This document shows positions 40,314 to 49,204 of a stretch of 64,000 bases of DNA, piece by piece. Position 1 is the first letter of the stretch. Every line of letters starts with the position of its first letter. Source of the DNA: Spiribacter salinus M19-40 (GTDB lineage Bacteria; Pseudomonadota; Gammaproteobacteria; Nitrococcales; Nitrococcaceae); assembly GCF_000319575.2 (NCBI RefSeq), contig NC_021291.1, positions 496,001 to 560,000 on the forward strand. The letters run 5' to 3'. The position numbers and the translations under genes were made by a program. Under the pieces are notes generated by a model that saw only the letters and a program-made list of their open reading frames with translations, did not search any database and was not told where the DNA came from.

Positions 40314-41648
40314 GTGTTTCGCTCCGTGACTGTTTCCCAAAGCCCCTCCATTGAACCCACCATTGTCCCCCGCGATGAGCATGTGATCTCGCGAAGCCAC
40401 ATCAGCGAGCGCGCGTTGACGGTCCTGTATCGGCTCAAGAACGCGGGCTATGGCGCCTACCTGGTCGGTGGTGGCGTCCGCGATCTCTCATTGGGCCGCG
40501 AGCCCAAAGATTTTGATGTCGCGACAGATGCCACACCGGATGAGGTGAAAGCCCTGTTTCGCAACTGCCGACTGATCGGCCGACGCTTTCGCCTGGCCCA
40601 TGTCCACTGGGGCCCTGAGATTATCGAGGTGGCCACATTTCGGGCGCTGCACCCGCCAGAGGCGGAGGACGACGGCGATCGGGTGCTTGAGGACGGGATG
40701 ATCCTGCGCGACAACGTCTATGGCACGATCGAGGAAGACGCGCTGCGCCGCGATTTCACGATCAACGCCCTGTACTACGACATCGCGACGTTCTCGGTCG
40801 TGGACTACGCCGGTGGTATGGCGGATCTCAAGGCCGGTCGGTTGCGGCTGATCGGAGACCCTGAGGTTCGTTATCGTGAAGACCCGGTGCGCATGCTGCG
40901 AGCGGTGCGCTTTGCGGCAAAGCTTGGCTTTGTCATTGACGAGGCGACGGCCCAGCCCATTCCCCGCATGGCGGATTCGCTTGATGACATTCCGCCCGCG
41001 CGGCTCTTCGATGAGGTGCTTAAGCTGCTCATGGCCGGGCAGGGTGTAGAGACCTTTGAGTCGCTGCGCCAGCACGGGCTGTTTCGCTATCTGTTCCCCG
41101 CCACCGACACGGCGCTGGATGACGACGAGCATGGGCAGTTCATCACGTTCCTGGCCAGAGCCCTCGAGAGCACCGACCAGCGCGTCAATGCAGACCGCCC
41201 CGTGACGCCCGCCTTTTTGTTTGCGGCACTGCTCTGGCCGGCCATACTCGCTCAGTTGCCCCGCGGCAAAATGGTGAGCGGTATTGATCGGGAGTTATTC
41301 GAGCAGTCCATTACCGAAGCCCTGGAGCGCCAGCTTCGCCAGGTCGCTATTCCCAAGCGCTTTGGACTACCCATGCGCGAGATCTGGGCCATGCAGCCAC
41401 GATTCGACACGCGCTCGGAGAAGAAAGCCACACGCTTGTTCTCTCACCCCCGATTTCGCGCCGCCTACGATTTCCTGCTGCTGCGTGCCGAAGCGGGACT
41501 CGCTGACCGGGATTTGGCCGAATGGTGGCGGGCGTTCACCACCGAGAGCGCGGATGCGCCACCGCCGACACCGGCTCGCCGGCGACGGCGTGGGGGGCGT
41601 CGGCGCGGCGGTGGCTCGCCAGCGCCTGAGCGTGCGGGTAGCGATTAG
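40314..41648 (+). CDS. pcnB: Poly(A) polymerase I
   Basis: Adds poly(A) tails that target RNA for decay. It has 444 residues. The nucleotidyltransferase core YLVGGGVRDLSLGREPKDFDVATDATPDEV carries the GG and DxD motifs, followed by RRDFTINALYYD and the RNA-binding RYREDPVRMLRAVRFAAKLGF. An Arg/Gly-rich tail (RRRRGGRRRGGG) ends the protein. The start is uncertain between GTG 40314 and GTG 40326; conservation begins later, near SHISERAL. The pcnB-folK-panB-panC order is common. Confidence 0.94.
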   Translation: MFRSVTVSQSPSIEPTIVPRDEHVISRSHISERALTVLYRLKNAGYGAYLVGGGVRDLSLGREPKDFDVATDATPDEVKALFRNCRLIGRRFRLAHVHWGPEIIEVATFRALHPPEAEDDGDRVLEDGMILRDNVYGTIEEDALRRDFTINALYYDIATFSVVDYAGGMADLKAGRLRLIGDPEVRYREDPVRMLRAVRFAAKLGFVIDEATAQPIPRMADSLDDIPPARLFDEVLKLLMAGQGVETFESLRQHGLFRYLFPATDTALDDDEHGQFITFLARALESTDQRVNADRPVTPAFLFAALLWPAILAQLPRGKMVSGIDRELFEQSITEALERQLRQVAIPKRFGLPMREIWAMQPRFDTRSEKKATRLFSHPRFRAAYDFLLLRAEAGLADRDLAEWWRAFTTESADAPPPTPARRRRRGGRRRGGGSPAPERAGSD

Positions 41649-41657
41649 TCGCCGGGC

Positions 41658-42137
41658 ATGCGCAGCTACATCGGTATCGGCAGTAATCTGGGTGATCCGG
41701 TTGCGCAGGTTCGCTGGGCACTCGCGGCGCTGGCTGGGATACCGCTGACGCGCGTCGAACAGGTGTCCTCGCTGTATCGCAACCCGCCGATGGGCCCGGC
41801 AGATCAGCCGGATTACGTGAATGCGGTAGCCGAGCTGGAAACGGAGCTCGATGCCCGGGCGCTGCTGGCCGAACTCCACCATTTGGAGGCGGAGGCGGGC
41901 CGCCTCCGCGATGGTCAGCGCTGGGGGCCTCGATTGCTTGATCTCGATATTCTGTTACACGGCCGTGAGCAGATTGATGAGGCCGATCTCACGATTCCGC
42001 ACGTCGGCCTGCCGAGGCGCGCGTTCGTCCTGTATCCTCTGACAGAAATTACCCCGAGCCTGGACATCCCGGGGCTCGGGCCGCTCCGAGACCTGCTAGT
42101 GGGCGTTGATGGCAGTGATCTCATAAGACTCGGATAA
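41658..42137 (+). CDS. folK: 6-hydroxymethyl-7,8-dihydropterin pyrophosphokinase
   Basis: Folate pathway kinase of 159 residues. YIGIGSNLGDP is the N-terminal signature, SSLYRNPPMGPADQPDYVNAV follows, and GQRWGPRLLDLDILLHG contains the two Asp that bind Mg-ATP (signature RxxDLDILL). The C-terminal IPHVGLPRRAFVLYPLTEI is conserved. It starts 10 bases after pcnB and is followed after four bases by the deoxynucleoside kinase gene. Confidence 0.95.
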   Translation: MRSYIGIGSNLGDPVAQVRWALAALAGIPLTRVEQVSSLYRNPPMGPADQPDYVNAVAELETELDARALLAELHHLEAEAGRLRDGQRWGPRLLDLDILLHGREQIDEADLTIPHVGLPRRAFVLYPLTEITPSLDIPGLGPLRDLLVGVDGSDLIRLG

Positions 42138-42141
42138 GGGC

Positions 42142-42792
42142 ATGACACAGGGCGGACTGAATTACGTAGTGGTCGAAGGCCCCATCGGGGTCGGTAAATC
42201 GCGGCTCACAGAAAAGCTCGCCGAGCGCCTGGGGGCTGAGGCCCTGCTTGAGCGCAGTCAGGAAAATCCTTTTCTTGAGCGTTTCTACCGCAACCCTCGG
42301 GAAGGGGCCTTTCCTACCCAGTTATTTTTCTTGATGCAGCGTGCCGAGCTCCTCTCGCATCTGCGCCAGAGTGATTTGTTCCAGCCTCGTGTGGTCGGGG
42401 ATTTCCTTTTTGCCAAGGACCGGCTCTTCGCCGAGCTCAATCTGGATGCCCACGAATTCGATCTCTACGATCGTGTCTGGCAAAGCCTCTCTCCCGGCGT
42501 GCCGGCACCGGATCTGGTCATTTACTTGCAGGCGCCCGTTGAGGTGTTGCAAGCAAGACTGCGCAAGCATGCCGTTGGCCCGGAGGCCCGGCTTGAAACG
42601 GACTATCTTGAGCGCCTAGCGGGTGCCTATGTGGACTTTTTCCACCACTACAGCGAATCCCCGGTGTTGATCGTTAACAGCGCGGGGATTGATCCTGCGG
42701 GTGATGAGCGACACCTGGATTTGCTGATTGAGGAAATGAGCCGTGCCCGCACAGGCCGCCATTACTTCAACCCGGACATGAGCGTACTCTGA
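42142..42792 (+). CDS. Deoxynucleoside kinase family protein
   Basis: P-loop kinase of 216 residues. Walker A is VVEGPIGVGKSRLTEKLAERL near residues 9-29. QENPFLERFYRNP is the dNK substrate motif, DRLFAELNL the DR(S/Y) element, and PDLVIYLQAPVEVLQARLRKH the lid region. It resembles deoxyguanosine/deoxyadenosine kinases and human-type dCK. The substrate is not determined by sequence. Its place between folK and panB is a known neighbourhood in gammaproteobacteria, without a clear pathway link. Confidence 0.85.
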   Translation: MTQGGLNYVVVEGPIGVGKSRLTEKLAERLGAEALLERSQENPFLERFYRNPREGAFPTQLFFLMQRAELLSHLRQSDLFQPRVVGDFLFAKDRLFAELNLDAHEFDLYDRVWQSLSPGVPAPDLVIYLQAPVEVLQARLRKHAVGPEARLETDYLERLAGAYVDFFHHYSESPVLIVNSAGIDPAGDERHLDLLIEEMSRARTGRHYFNPDMSVL

Positions 42793-42797
42793 AGGGC

Positions 42798-43598
42798 ATG
42801 ACGCAACGGATAACGCTCTCGACACTGCGGCGGATGAAAGCCGACCGCGAGCCGATCGTCGCCCTGACGGCCTACGACTACAGTTTCGCTCGTGCGGTGG
42901 ATGCCGCCGGGGTGGATGTGGTTCTTGTGGGCGATTCCCTGGGCATGGTCATGCAGGGCCATCCGGACACCGTGCCGGTCACCCTGCAAGAAATGGCCTA
43001 TCACACCCGCTGTGTAGCCAGGGGGCTCGAGCGCGCCTATCTGATGGTCGATTTACCCTTTCTCAGTGACCATGACGCCGCCAGCGCATTGACGAGTTCC
43101 AGTGTGCTGATGAAAGAGGGCCGGGCGGATATGGTCAAGATCGAGGCGACAGCCGAGCAGGCCCCGATTGTGGCGGCGCTGTCCGCTGCTGGCGTGCCCG
43201 TCTGTGCACACTTTGGGCTGCGCCCACAACGGGTGGGGCAGATGGGCGGCTATCGCGTCCAGGGCCGCAGCGACGCTGAGGCGCAGGCGGTGCTGGCCGA
43301 TGCCCGGGCGCTCGAGGCGGCGGGTGCGGATCTGCTCCTGGTCGAATGCCTCTCAGCGAGCGTAGCGGCACAGGTTCAGGCGGCCGTCAGTGTGCCGCTG
43401 ATTGGTATTGGCGCGGGTGTTGACTGCGATGGCCAGATTCTGGTGCTGCAGGATATTCTTGGTATCACGCCTGGCCGGCCGCCGACGTTCAGTCATGACT
43501 TTCTGGCTGATGCCGGCAGTATCCCTGACGCCCTCGCCGGCTACACTCAAGCTGTTCGAGCCCGCACGTTCCCCAGGCCGGAACACGGTTTTCAGTAA
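42798..43598 (+). CDS. panB: 3-methyl-2-oxobutanoate hydroxymethyltransferase
   Basis: First step of pantothenate synthesis, adding a hydroxymethyl group from methylene-THF to ketoisovalerate. It has 266 residues. ALTAYDYSFARAVDAAGVDVVLVGDSLGMVMQG carries the Mg ligands, VDLPFLSD follows, and PVCAHFGLRPQ plus LVECLSASVA contain the substrate and catalytic region. It forms an operon with panC, whose ATG is two bases after this stop. Confidence 0.96.
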   Translation: MTQRITLSTLRRMKADREPIVALTAYDYSFARAVDAAGVDVVLVGDSLGMVMQGHPDTVPVTLQEMAYHTRCVARGLERAYLMVDLPFLSDHDAASALTSSSVLMKEGRADMVKIEATAEQAPIVAALSAAGVPVCAHFGLRPQRVGQMGGYRVQGRSDAEAQAVLADARALEAAGADLLLVECLSASVAAQVQAAVSVPLIGIGAGVDCDGQILVLQDILGITPGRPPTFSHDFLADAGSIPDALAGYTQAVRARTFPRPEHGFQ

Positions 43599-43600
43599 GC

Positions 43601-44458
43601 ATGCAGGAGATCACGTCCATTGCCGCGCTGCGTGAGCAGGTGGCGGCCTGGCGACGGGCCGGCGAGCGCATTGGTTTTGTGCCGACGATGGGTAATCTCC
43701 ATGGCGGGCATCTGGCGCTGGTGGATGAGGCGCGGGCGCGAAGCGATCGCGTCGTGGTCAGCATTTTCGTTAACCCGACCCAGTTCGCGCCGGGTGAGGA
43801 CTTCGAGGGTTATCCGCGCACGCTAGCGGCCGACTGCGCCGCGCTCAAACAGCATGCGACTGATTTAGTATTCACACCGCCGGTTGAGGCGATTTACCCG
43901 GATGGCCCTGTCCTGCGCACAGCGGTCAGCGTGCCGGTGCTCAACGATATCCTGTGCGGCGCGTCGCGGCCTGGCCATTTCGTGGGGGTGGCAACGGTGG
44001 TGACCAAGCTACTCAACATCGTCCAGCCGGATCTGGCCGTGTTTGGGCTGAAGGACTATCAGCAGTTGCTGGTGATCAAGCATCTGGTGCGAGATCTCAG
44101 TCTGCCCGTGGAGATCGTTGGCGGCGCGGTGGCCCGGGAACCGAGCGGCCTGGCATTAAGCAGCCGAAACGCCTATCTGAGTGAGGCTCAACGGGCCCAG
44201 GCCCCGGTCCTCTACCAGACATTGCGTGATGTGGCGAAGCGCCTCGCCGAGGGCGATGGCGATCTCGCAGGCCTGGAGGCCGAGGGTCTGGCGCGTTTGC
44301 AGCATGCCGGTCTGACACCGGATTACCTTGAGATTCGTCGGGCGAGTGATCTGGGGCGACCCGCGCCCAGCGACTGTGATCTCGTCATACCGGCAGCCGC
44401 CTATCTGGGCCGGGCACGGTTGATTGATAACGTGCAGGTTCGCCGCCCGGCATCGTGA
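43601..44458 (+). CDS. panC: Pantothenate synthetase
   Basis: Joins pantoate and beta-alanine with ATP. It has 285 residues. FVPTMGNLHGGHLALVDEAR contains the HxGH-like ATP motif, SIFVNPTQFAPGEDFEGYPR the pantoate site, [27 protein letters not shown] the second block, and GLALSSRNAYLSEAQRA the KMSKS-like loop. Translation is probably coupled to panB because no separate ribosome site is clear. panD is not in the window. Confidence 0.96.
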   Translation: MQEITSIAALREQVAAWRRAGERIGFVPTMGNLHGGHLALVDEARARSDRVVVSIFVNPTQFAPGEDFEGYPRTLAADCAALKQHATDLVFTPPVEAIYPDGPVLRTAVSVPVLNDILCGASRPGHFVGVATVVTKLLNIVQPDLAVFGLKDYQQLLVIKHLVRDLSLPVEIVGGAVAREPSGLALSSRNAYLSEAQRAQAPVLYQTLRDVAKRLAEGDGDLAGLEAEGLARLQHAGLTPDYLEIRRASDLGRPAPSDCDLVIPAAAYLGRARLIDNVQVRRPAS

Positions 44459-44472
44459 AGCGAGGAGGTTGA

Positions 44473-46050
44473 ATGCCATCACTCGAGACGCTACCGGCAT
44501 GGCAGACGCTGGTTGACCGCCGTGAGGCCATCCGCGCAACGCGGCTGGTCGATCTGTTCGATGCGGATCCGACGCGCTTCGATCAGTTTTCACTGGAGAC
44601 CGAGGGGTTGCTGCTGGATTACAGCAAACAGCCCATAGACGCGGCGACCTGGCAGGCCCTGCTGGCCCTCGCTGAGGCATGTGATCTGCCCGCGCAGCGT
44701 GAGGCCATGTTCAATGGCACGGCGGTGAATAGCACCGAAGACCGCGCCGCGCTGCACACGGCGTTGCGCCAGCCAGCGGCGGAACCGGGTCCGGCGGGTG
44801 AGGCCATCCACCGAGAGGTAATGGATACCCGGACGCGGATGGCTGAGCTGGCTGAGCGTATACGGTCGGGCGAGTACATGGGCGCAACGGGCAAGCCGAT
44901 TCGCCATGTGATCAACATCGGTATTGGTGGCTCGGACCTGGGTCCGCGCTTAGTGCTTGAGGCCCTGGCGCCGATGGTGGATGGGCCCGCGGTGCATTTT
45001 GTCGCCAATGTGGATGGCGTGGAGCTTGAGCGCGCGCTGGCGGTTTGTGATCCCGAAACGACGCTGGTGCTGGTTGTCTCGAAGAGTTTTGGCACCGTGG
45101 AGACGATGGCCAATGCTCATGAGGCGATGGCCTGGCTGCGCCGGCGAGTCCCGTCTGATGCGGTCATCGAGCGCCAGGTGTTGGCTATTACGGCCAATCT
45201 CGAGCGGGTTCGGGCCCTGGGGCTGGATCCCGCCCTGGCCCTGCCGATGCGCGACTGGGTCGGTGGGCGCTACTCGCTCTGGTCGGCAGTGGGGTTCGCC
45301 ATCCAATTGGGGATCGGGTCCGACTGCCTTGAGGCGTTGCTCGCCGGTGCGCATGGCATGGATCAACACTTCAGGCGGGCACCCCTCGACGCCAATATGC
45401 CTGTCATCCTTGGCTTGCTGTCGGTATTCAATGGCACGTTGCTGGGTCGGCGTAGCCAGGCCGTCGTGCCTTATACCGAGCGCCTGGGGCGGCTGTCGGC
45501 CTATCTCCAGCAACTGGTTATGGAGAGCAATGGCAAGTCCGTGGATCGGCTCGGCAACCCGGTGGCGGTGCCAACCGCAGGTGCGATTTGGGGCCAGACC
45601 GGTACCCCGGGTCAGCACGCGTTTTTCCAGGCGCTGCACCAGGGCACAGACGTGGTGCCGGTGGATTTCATTGGCGTGATCCGCCCGGTGGCGGGTGAGC
45701 GCGGGGATCCCCTCGAGCTGACGGCTCATCTTTTTGCCCAGAGCCAGGCGCTCATGCAGGGCCGTGGCGGAGCCGATGTGCCGGCCGCGCGAGCCTGTCC
45801 GGGGAATCGGCCCAGTAACACGGTGTTGATTGATGCATTGACGCCCGAACGGCTGGGTGCGCTGATTGCGCTGTATGAGCATCGCACTTTTGCTGAGGCG
45901 GCGGTGTGGGGGATCAATCCCTTTGATCAATTCGGCGTGGAACTGGGCAAGGGGCTGGCGGCTGACCTTAAACCGCTGCTAGGCGGGGCAACACCGGAAA
46001 CGCCGCTGGATGGATCAACCGCGGGGTTGATCGCTCGTTACCGAGGGTAG
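44473..46050 (+). CDS. pgi: Glucose-6-phosphate isomerase
   Basis: Interconverts glucose-6-P and fructose-6-P. It has 525 residues. INIGIGGSDLGPRLVLEAL, VSKSFGTVETMANA, MESNGKSVDRLGNPV (with the catalytic Glu region) and GQHAFFQALHQGTDVVPVDFIG match Pgi. The catalytic Lys lies in NPFDQFGVELGKGLA. It follows panC by 14 bases with AGCGAGGAGG as ribosome site. The last 36 bases overlap the convergent queG. Confidence 0.96.
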   Translation: MPSLETLPAWQTLVDRREAIRATRLVDLFDADPTRFDQFSLETEGLLLDYSKQPIDAATWQALLALAEACDLPAQREAMFNGTAVNSTEDRAALHTALRQPAAEPGPAGEAIHREVMDTRTRMAELAERIRSGEYMGATGKPIRHVINIGIGGSDLGPRLVLEALAPMVDGPAVHFVANVDGVELERALAVCDPETTLVLVVSKSFGTVETMANAHEAMAWLRRRVPSDAVIERQVLAITANLERVRALGLDPALALPMRDWVGGRYSLWSAVGFAIQLGIGSDCLEALLAGAHGMDQHFRRAPLDANMPVILGLLSVFNGTLLGRRSQAVVPYTERLGRLSAYLQQLVMESNGKSVDRLGNPVAVPTAGAIWGQTGTPGQHAFFQALHQGTDVVPVDFIGVIRPVAGERGDPLELTAHLFAQSQALMQGRGGADVPAARACPGNRPSNTVLIDALTPERLGALIALYEHRTFAEAAVWGINPFDQFGVELGKGLAADLKPLLGGATPETPLDGSTAGLIARYRG

Positions 46051-47127
46051 CGTCGCTGATTGGAGCTGGCGGAGCGCCCAGTCCACATGCTCTCGCACCA
46101 GGTCGGATGGATGCTCGAGGCGCTCACTCAGCGCCTGAATGGCCTCAGGGTCAGCCGGGCCATTGCCGAGCGCAACCGCGAGATTGCGCAGCCAGCGTTC
46201 GTGGCCGAGCCGGCGGATTGCTGAGCCCTCGGTGCGCTTGAGAAAGGTCGCCTCATCCCAGCGGAACAGCTCGATCAGTGAGGCGTGTTCCAGGCCATGG
46301 CGTGGATGAAAATCCGCCTCATCCGTGGGCTGCGCATAGCGATTCCAGGGGCAAACGGCTTGGCAGTCATCGCAACCGAACACCCGGTTGCCAATGCTGG
46401 GCCGTAGCGCTTCCGGAATGCTGCCCTCATGCTCGATCGTCAAATAGGAGATACAGCGCCGGGCGTCCAGCTGCCGGGGCCCGGTGATGGCCTGGGTGGG
46501 ACAGACATCAATACACGCCCGGCAGCTGCCGCAGAGGTCTTCAACCGGTGCATCCTCAGGGAGGGGGAGATCGGTGAAGAGCTCACCAAGGAAGAAGTAA
46601 GAGCCGGCCTCACGATTGAGCAAAAGGGTGTTTTTGCCGATCCAGCCCAGGCCGGCGTTGCGCCCGAGTGCCTTTTCCAGCACCGGGCCGCTGTCGACGA
46701 ACGCGCGATAGCCGAACGGTCCCACCGTTGTCTCGATCTGCTCAGCGAGTTGCTGGAGGCGGCGGCGCATCAGTTTGTGATAATCCCGGCCCAGGGCGTA
46801 TCGGGCGACAAAGGCCCGTCGGCGATCGGCAAGGATCGCATCGTCCGCCTCCAGGTCCGGTGGGCGGTAGTCCATGCGCACGCTGATAATGCGCGCTGTG
46901 CCCGGGATGAGCTGGTCAGGGCGCGCGCGCTTGACACCGTGCCGGCCCATCCAGCGCATCGTGCCGTGACGGCCCGCCTTTAGCCAGCGCAGCAGATGCG
47001 CCTCGTCCTCGGCCAGCGCCGGTTTGGCAATGCCCACGCTATCAAAACCGAGCGCCTCCGCCCATTGACGGAGTGCCACGGCGAGACGTTCCATATCCGG
47101 CATCGCAGGTTGTGCGGTCTCGGCCAA
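46015..47127 (-). CDS. queG: Epoxyqueuosine reductase
   Basis: Last step of queuosine synthesis in tRNA anticodons, using cobalamin and two [4Fe-4S] clusters. It has 370 residues. VGIAKP, RYALGRDYHKLMRRRL and GLGWIGKNTLLLNREAGSYFFLGEL are family blocks. The ferredoxin motifs are CGSCRACIDVCPTQAI and CDDCQAVCPWNRYAQP. The C-terminal part is HEAT-like. The start is probably TTG at 47127, with GGAG six bases upstream; an ATG at 47103 lacks a ribosome site but is the obvious alternative. Confidence 0.94.
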   Translation of the reverse strand: MAETAQPAMPDMERLAVALRQWAEALGFDSVGIAKPALAEDEAHLLRWLKAGRHGTMRWMGRHGVKRARPDQLIPGTARIISVRMDYRPPDLEADDAILADRRRAFVARYALGRDYHKLMRRRLQQLAEQIETTVGPFGYRAFVDSGPVLEKALGRNAGLGWIGKNTLLLNREAGSYFFLGELFTDLPLPEDAPVEDLCGSCRACIDVCPTQAITGPRQLDARRCISYLTIEHEGSIPEALRPSIGNRVFGCDDCQAVCPWNRYAQPTDEADFHPRHGLEHASLIELFRWDEATFLKRTEGSAIRRLGHERWLRNLAVALGNGPADPEAIQALSERLEHPSDLVREHVDWALRQLQSATLPSVTSDQPRG

Positions 47128-47202
47128 AACAGACTCCGGCTCAGAATAGGGGGCCAGTTTAACGACTCAGTAGCTATAGGTGGCAGAGGTATACTGACGA
47201 GT

Positions 47203-48678
47203 ATGGATGCATTGCCCGACGCCCTTTACACCCCGGAGCAGGTCCGTGCGCTGGATCACGCGGCGATCCATGACAGCGGTGTCCCCGGTCGGGTCCTGAT
47301 GCATCGGGCCGGGCGATGCGCATGGCTTCTCCTGGCGAGCCGGTACCCGCACGCTCGGCGCATCCTGGTCCTATGCGGCGGGGGGCATAACGGCGGTGAT
47401 GGGTTTGTGATCGCCCGACTGGCCGCGGAGGCGGGTCACCGAGTCGATCTGTGTGTCTTGACCGATCTGCAGGCGCTCGAGGGAGATGCGGGTCTGGCGG
47501 CCCAGCAGGCCTGCGAGTGCCTGACGCCAAGAGCGTTTACACCTGAGCTTGCCGCTCAGGCGGATGTCATCGTGGATGCCCTGTTAGGTACCGGCCTGGA
47601 TCGTCCGGTGACCGGTCGCTTTGCCGAGGTAATTGATGCGGTAAATGCCGCGGGTCAGCCGGTGATGGCCGTGGATGTGCCCTCCGGCCTGAGTGCGGCC
47701 ACGGGAAAGGTCCTTGGCACCGCGGTTCGAGCCGCTGTTACCCCGACATTTATTGGCCTTAAACGCGGCCTTTTCACGGGCGATGCCGCCGATTATGCCG
47801 GAGAGGTCCTATTCGATGATCTCGGCGTCCCTGCTGGGGTTTATCAAGGCATTACCCCCGCGGCTCAGCGTTTTCCCGCGACCGCATTGTCCCGTTATCT
47901 GCCGGTCCGCCCGCGGGGTGCTCATAAGGGGGCGTTTGGCCACGCGCTTGTGATCGGTGGCGACCGCGGGCTGGGGGGTGCTGTGCGGATTGCCGGCGAG
48001 GCGAGCGCCCGTTCAGGTGCCGGTCTGGTCTCAGTGGCTACGCGGTCTGAGCATGTCGCGCCGTGCCTGGCGGCCCGACCGGAGTTGATGGTGCAAGGCA
48101 TCGATCAGCCGGAGTTGATCGCGCCGCTGCTGGAGAAGGCATCCGTGGTGGCTATTGGGCCGGGGCTGGGGCAGGACAAGGCCTGGGGGCGGCGGTTATT
48201 TGGGGCCGCTTTAGCGGCTGGGCGGCCGTTGGTCGTGGATGCGGATGCATTGAATTGGCTCGCACAGTCGCCGGTGGCTCGACCAGACTGGGTGCTTACG
48301 CCCCATCCGGGGGAAGCGGCACGACTGCTTGGCTGCTCAACCGATGCCGTCGAGGCCGATCGGTTCGCCGCCGTCACAGCCCTTGCGGAGCGCTACGGGG
48401 GCGTCGTGGTGCTCAAGGGTGCTGGGACGCTCGTGAGCGATGGACAGCGATGCCGCGTGATTGAAGGCGGTAATCCGGGCATGGCCAGCGGCGGGATGGG
48501 TGATGCGCTGACGGGGGTTGTCCTGGGCTTACGCGCTCAGGGGCTATCAGCGTGGGAGGCTGCTGCGGTTGGTGCTCGGGTGCATGCTGAGGCCGGCGAT
48601 CGGGCCGCGCGCGATGGCGAGCGCGGATTGCTGGCGGGTGATCTTGTGGATCAATTGCGCGGCGTGGTGAACCCGTGA
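47203..48678 (+). CDS. nnr: Bifunctional NAD(P)HX epimerase/dehydratase
   Basis: Repairs hydrated NADH/NADPH. It has 491 residues in two domains. The YjeF N-terminal epimerase is at about 1-205 (CGGGHNGGDGFVIARLAAEAGH, VDALLGTGLDRPVTG, VDVPSGLSAATG). The C-terminal ribokinase-fold dehydratase is at about 225-490 (GAFGHALVIGGDRGLGGAVRIA, LTPHPGEAARLLG, NPGMASGGMGDALTGV). The frame is open further upstream across queG but ATG 47203 gives the proper N-terminus. It is coupled to tsaE by an overlap, a very common arrangement. Confidence 0.94.
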   Translation: MDALPDALYTPEQVRALDHAAIHDSGVPGRVLMHRAGRCAWLLLASRYPHARRILVLCGGGHNGGDGFVIARLAAEAGHRVDLCVLTDLQALEGDAGLAAQQACECLTPRAFTPELAAQADVIVDALLGTGLDRPVTGRFAEVIDAVNAAGQPVMAVDVPSGLSAATGKVLGTAVRAAVTPTFIGLKRGLFTGDAADYAGEVLFDDLGVPAGVYQGITPAAQRFPATALSRYLPVRPRGAHKGAFGHALVIGGDRGLGGAVRIAGEASARSGAGLVSVATRSEHVAPCLAARPELMVQGIDQPELIAPLLEKASVVAIGPGLGQDKAWGRRLFGAALAAGRPLVVDADALNWLAQSPVARPDWVLTPHPGEAARLLGCSTDAVEADRFAAVTALAERYGGVVVLKGAGTLVSDGQRCRVIEGGNPGMASGGMGDALTGVVLGLRAQGLSAWEAAAVGARVHAEAGDRAARDGERGLLAGDLVDQLRGVVNP

Positions 48679-49094
48679 AGAGCCGTTGCGTTTCGTTGCC
48701 AGACGAATCGGCCACGCTGGCGCTGGGGGCAGCCTTGTGGCCGCAGCTGCCCGTCACTGGCTGTGTCTATCTCTCTGGCGATCTTGGCGCCGGGAAAACC
48801 ACGTTGGTGCGGGGTCTGCTGCGTGCTGCAGGCCACGACGGCGCGGTTCGTAGCCCAACGTATACGTTGATTGAGCCCTATGAACTGGCGGGCCGACAGG
48901 TCTTTCACCTCGACTTATACCGCCTGGGTGATCCCGAAGAGCTCGAGTTCATCGGGCTACGTGAGCTGCTCGGGCAGGGTTTGTTGCTGGTGGAATGGCC
49001 AGCGCAAGGGCGTGGCGTGTTGCCGGCACCGGACTGGACGATCGATTTAGCGGCTGACGGGCAAGGCCGCCAGGCCACGTTGGCGATTCAGTGA
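48675..49094 (+). CDS. tsaE: tRNA threonylcarbamoyladenosine biosynthesis ATPase TsaE
   Basis: ATPase of the t6A-forming TsaBDE complex. It has 139 residues. Walker A is LSGDLGAGKTTLVRGLLRAAG, the switch region SPTYTLIEPYELAGRQVFHLDLYRL follows, and LLLVEWPAQG is the Walker-B-like strand with the conserved EW. GTG start overlaps the nnr stop by four bases. It is followed by a 110-base gap before the amidase. Confidence 0.95.
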   Translation: MKSRCVSLPDESATLALGAALWPQLPVTGCVYLSGDLGAGKTTLVRGLLRAAGHDGAVRSPTYTLIEPYELAGRQVFHLDLYRLGDPEELEFIGLRELLGQGLLLVEWPAQGRGVLPAPDWTIDLAADGQGRQATLAIQ

Positions 49095-49204
49095 GACTTT
49101 GAGCTAAAAGACGGCCCTATCTTGTTATTCACGCAAGGTTTTCCTTGAAACCTCGCCGGCTTTATGGCATTACTCCCGCCAGATTCGAGTTTTGAGGCTA
49201 CCCG

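Noticed and set aside
44950-45930. A 326-residue minus-strand frame within pgi.
   Set aside because: Shadow of pgi, which is certain by motif and length.
49130-49146. CAAGG-TTTT-CCTTG repeat in the tsaE-amidase gap.
   Set aside because: Five-base stem with no T-tract; too small to support as a terminator or operator.
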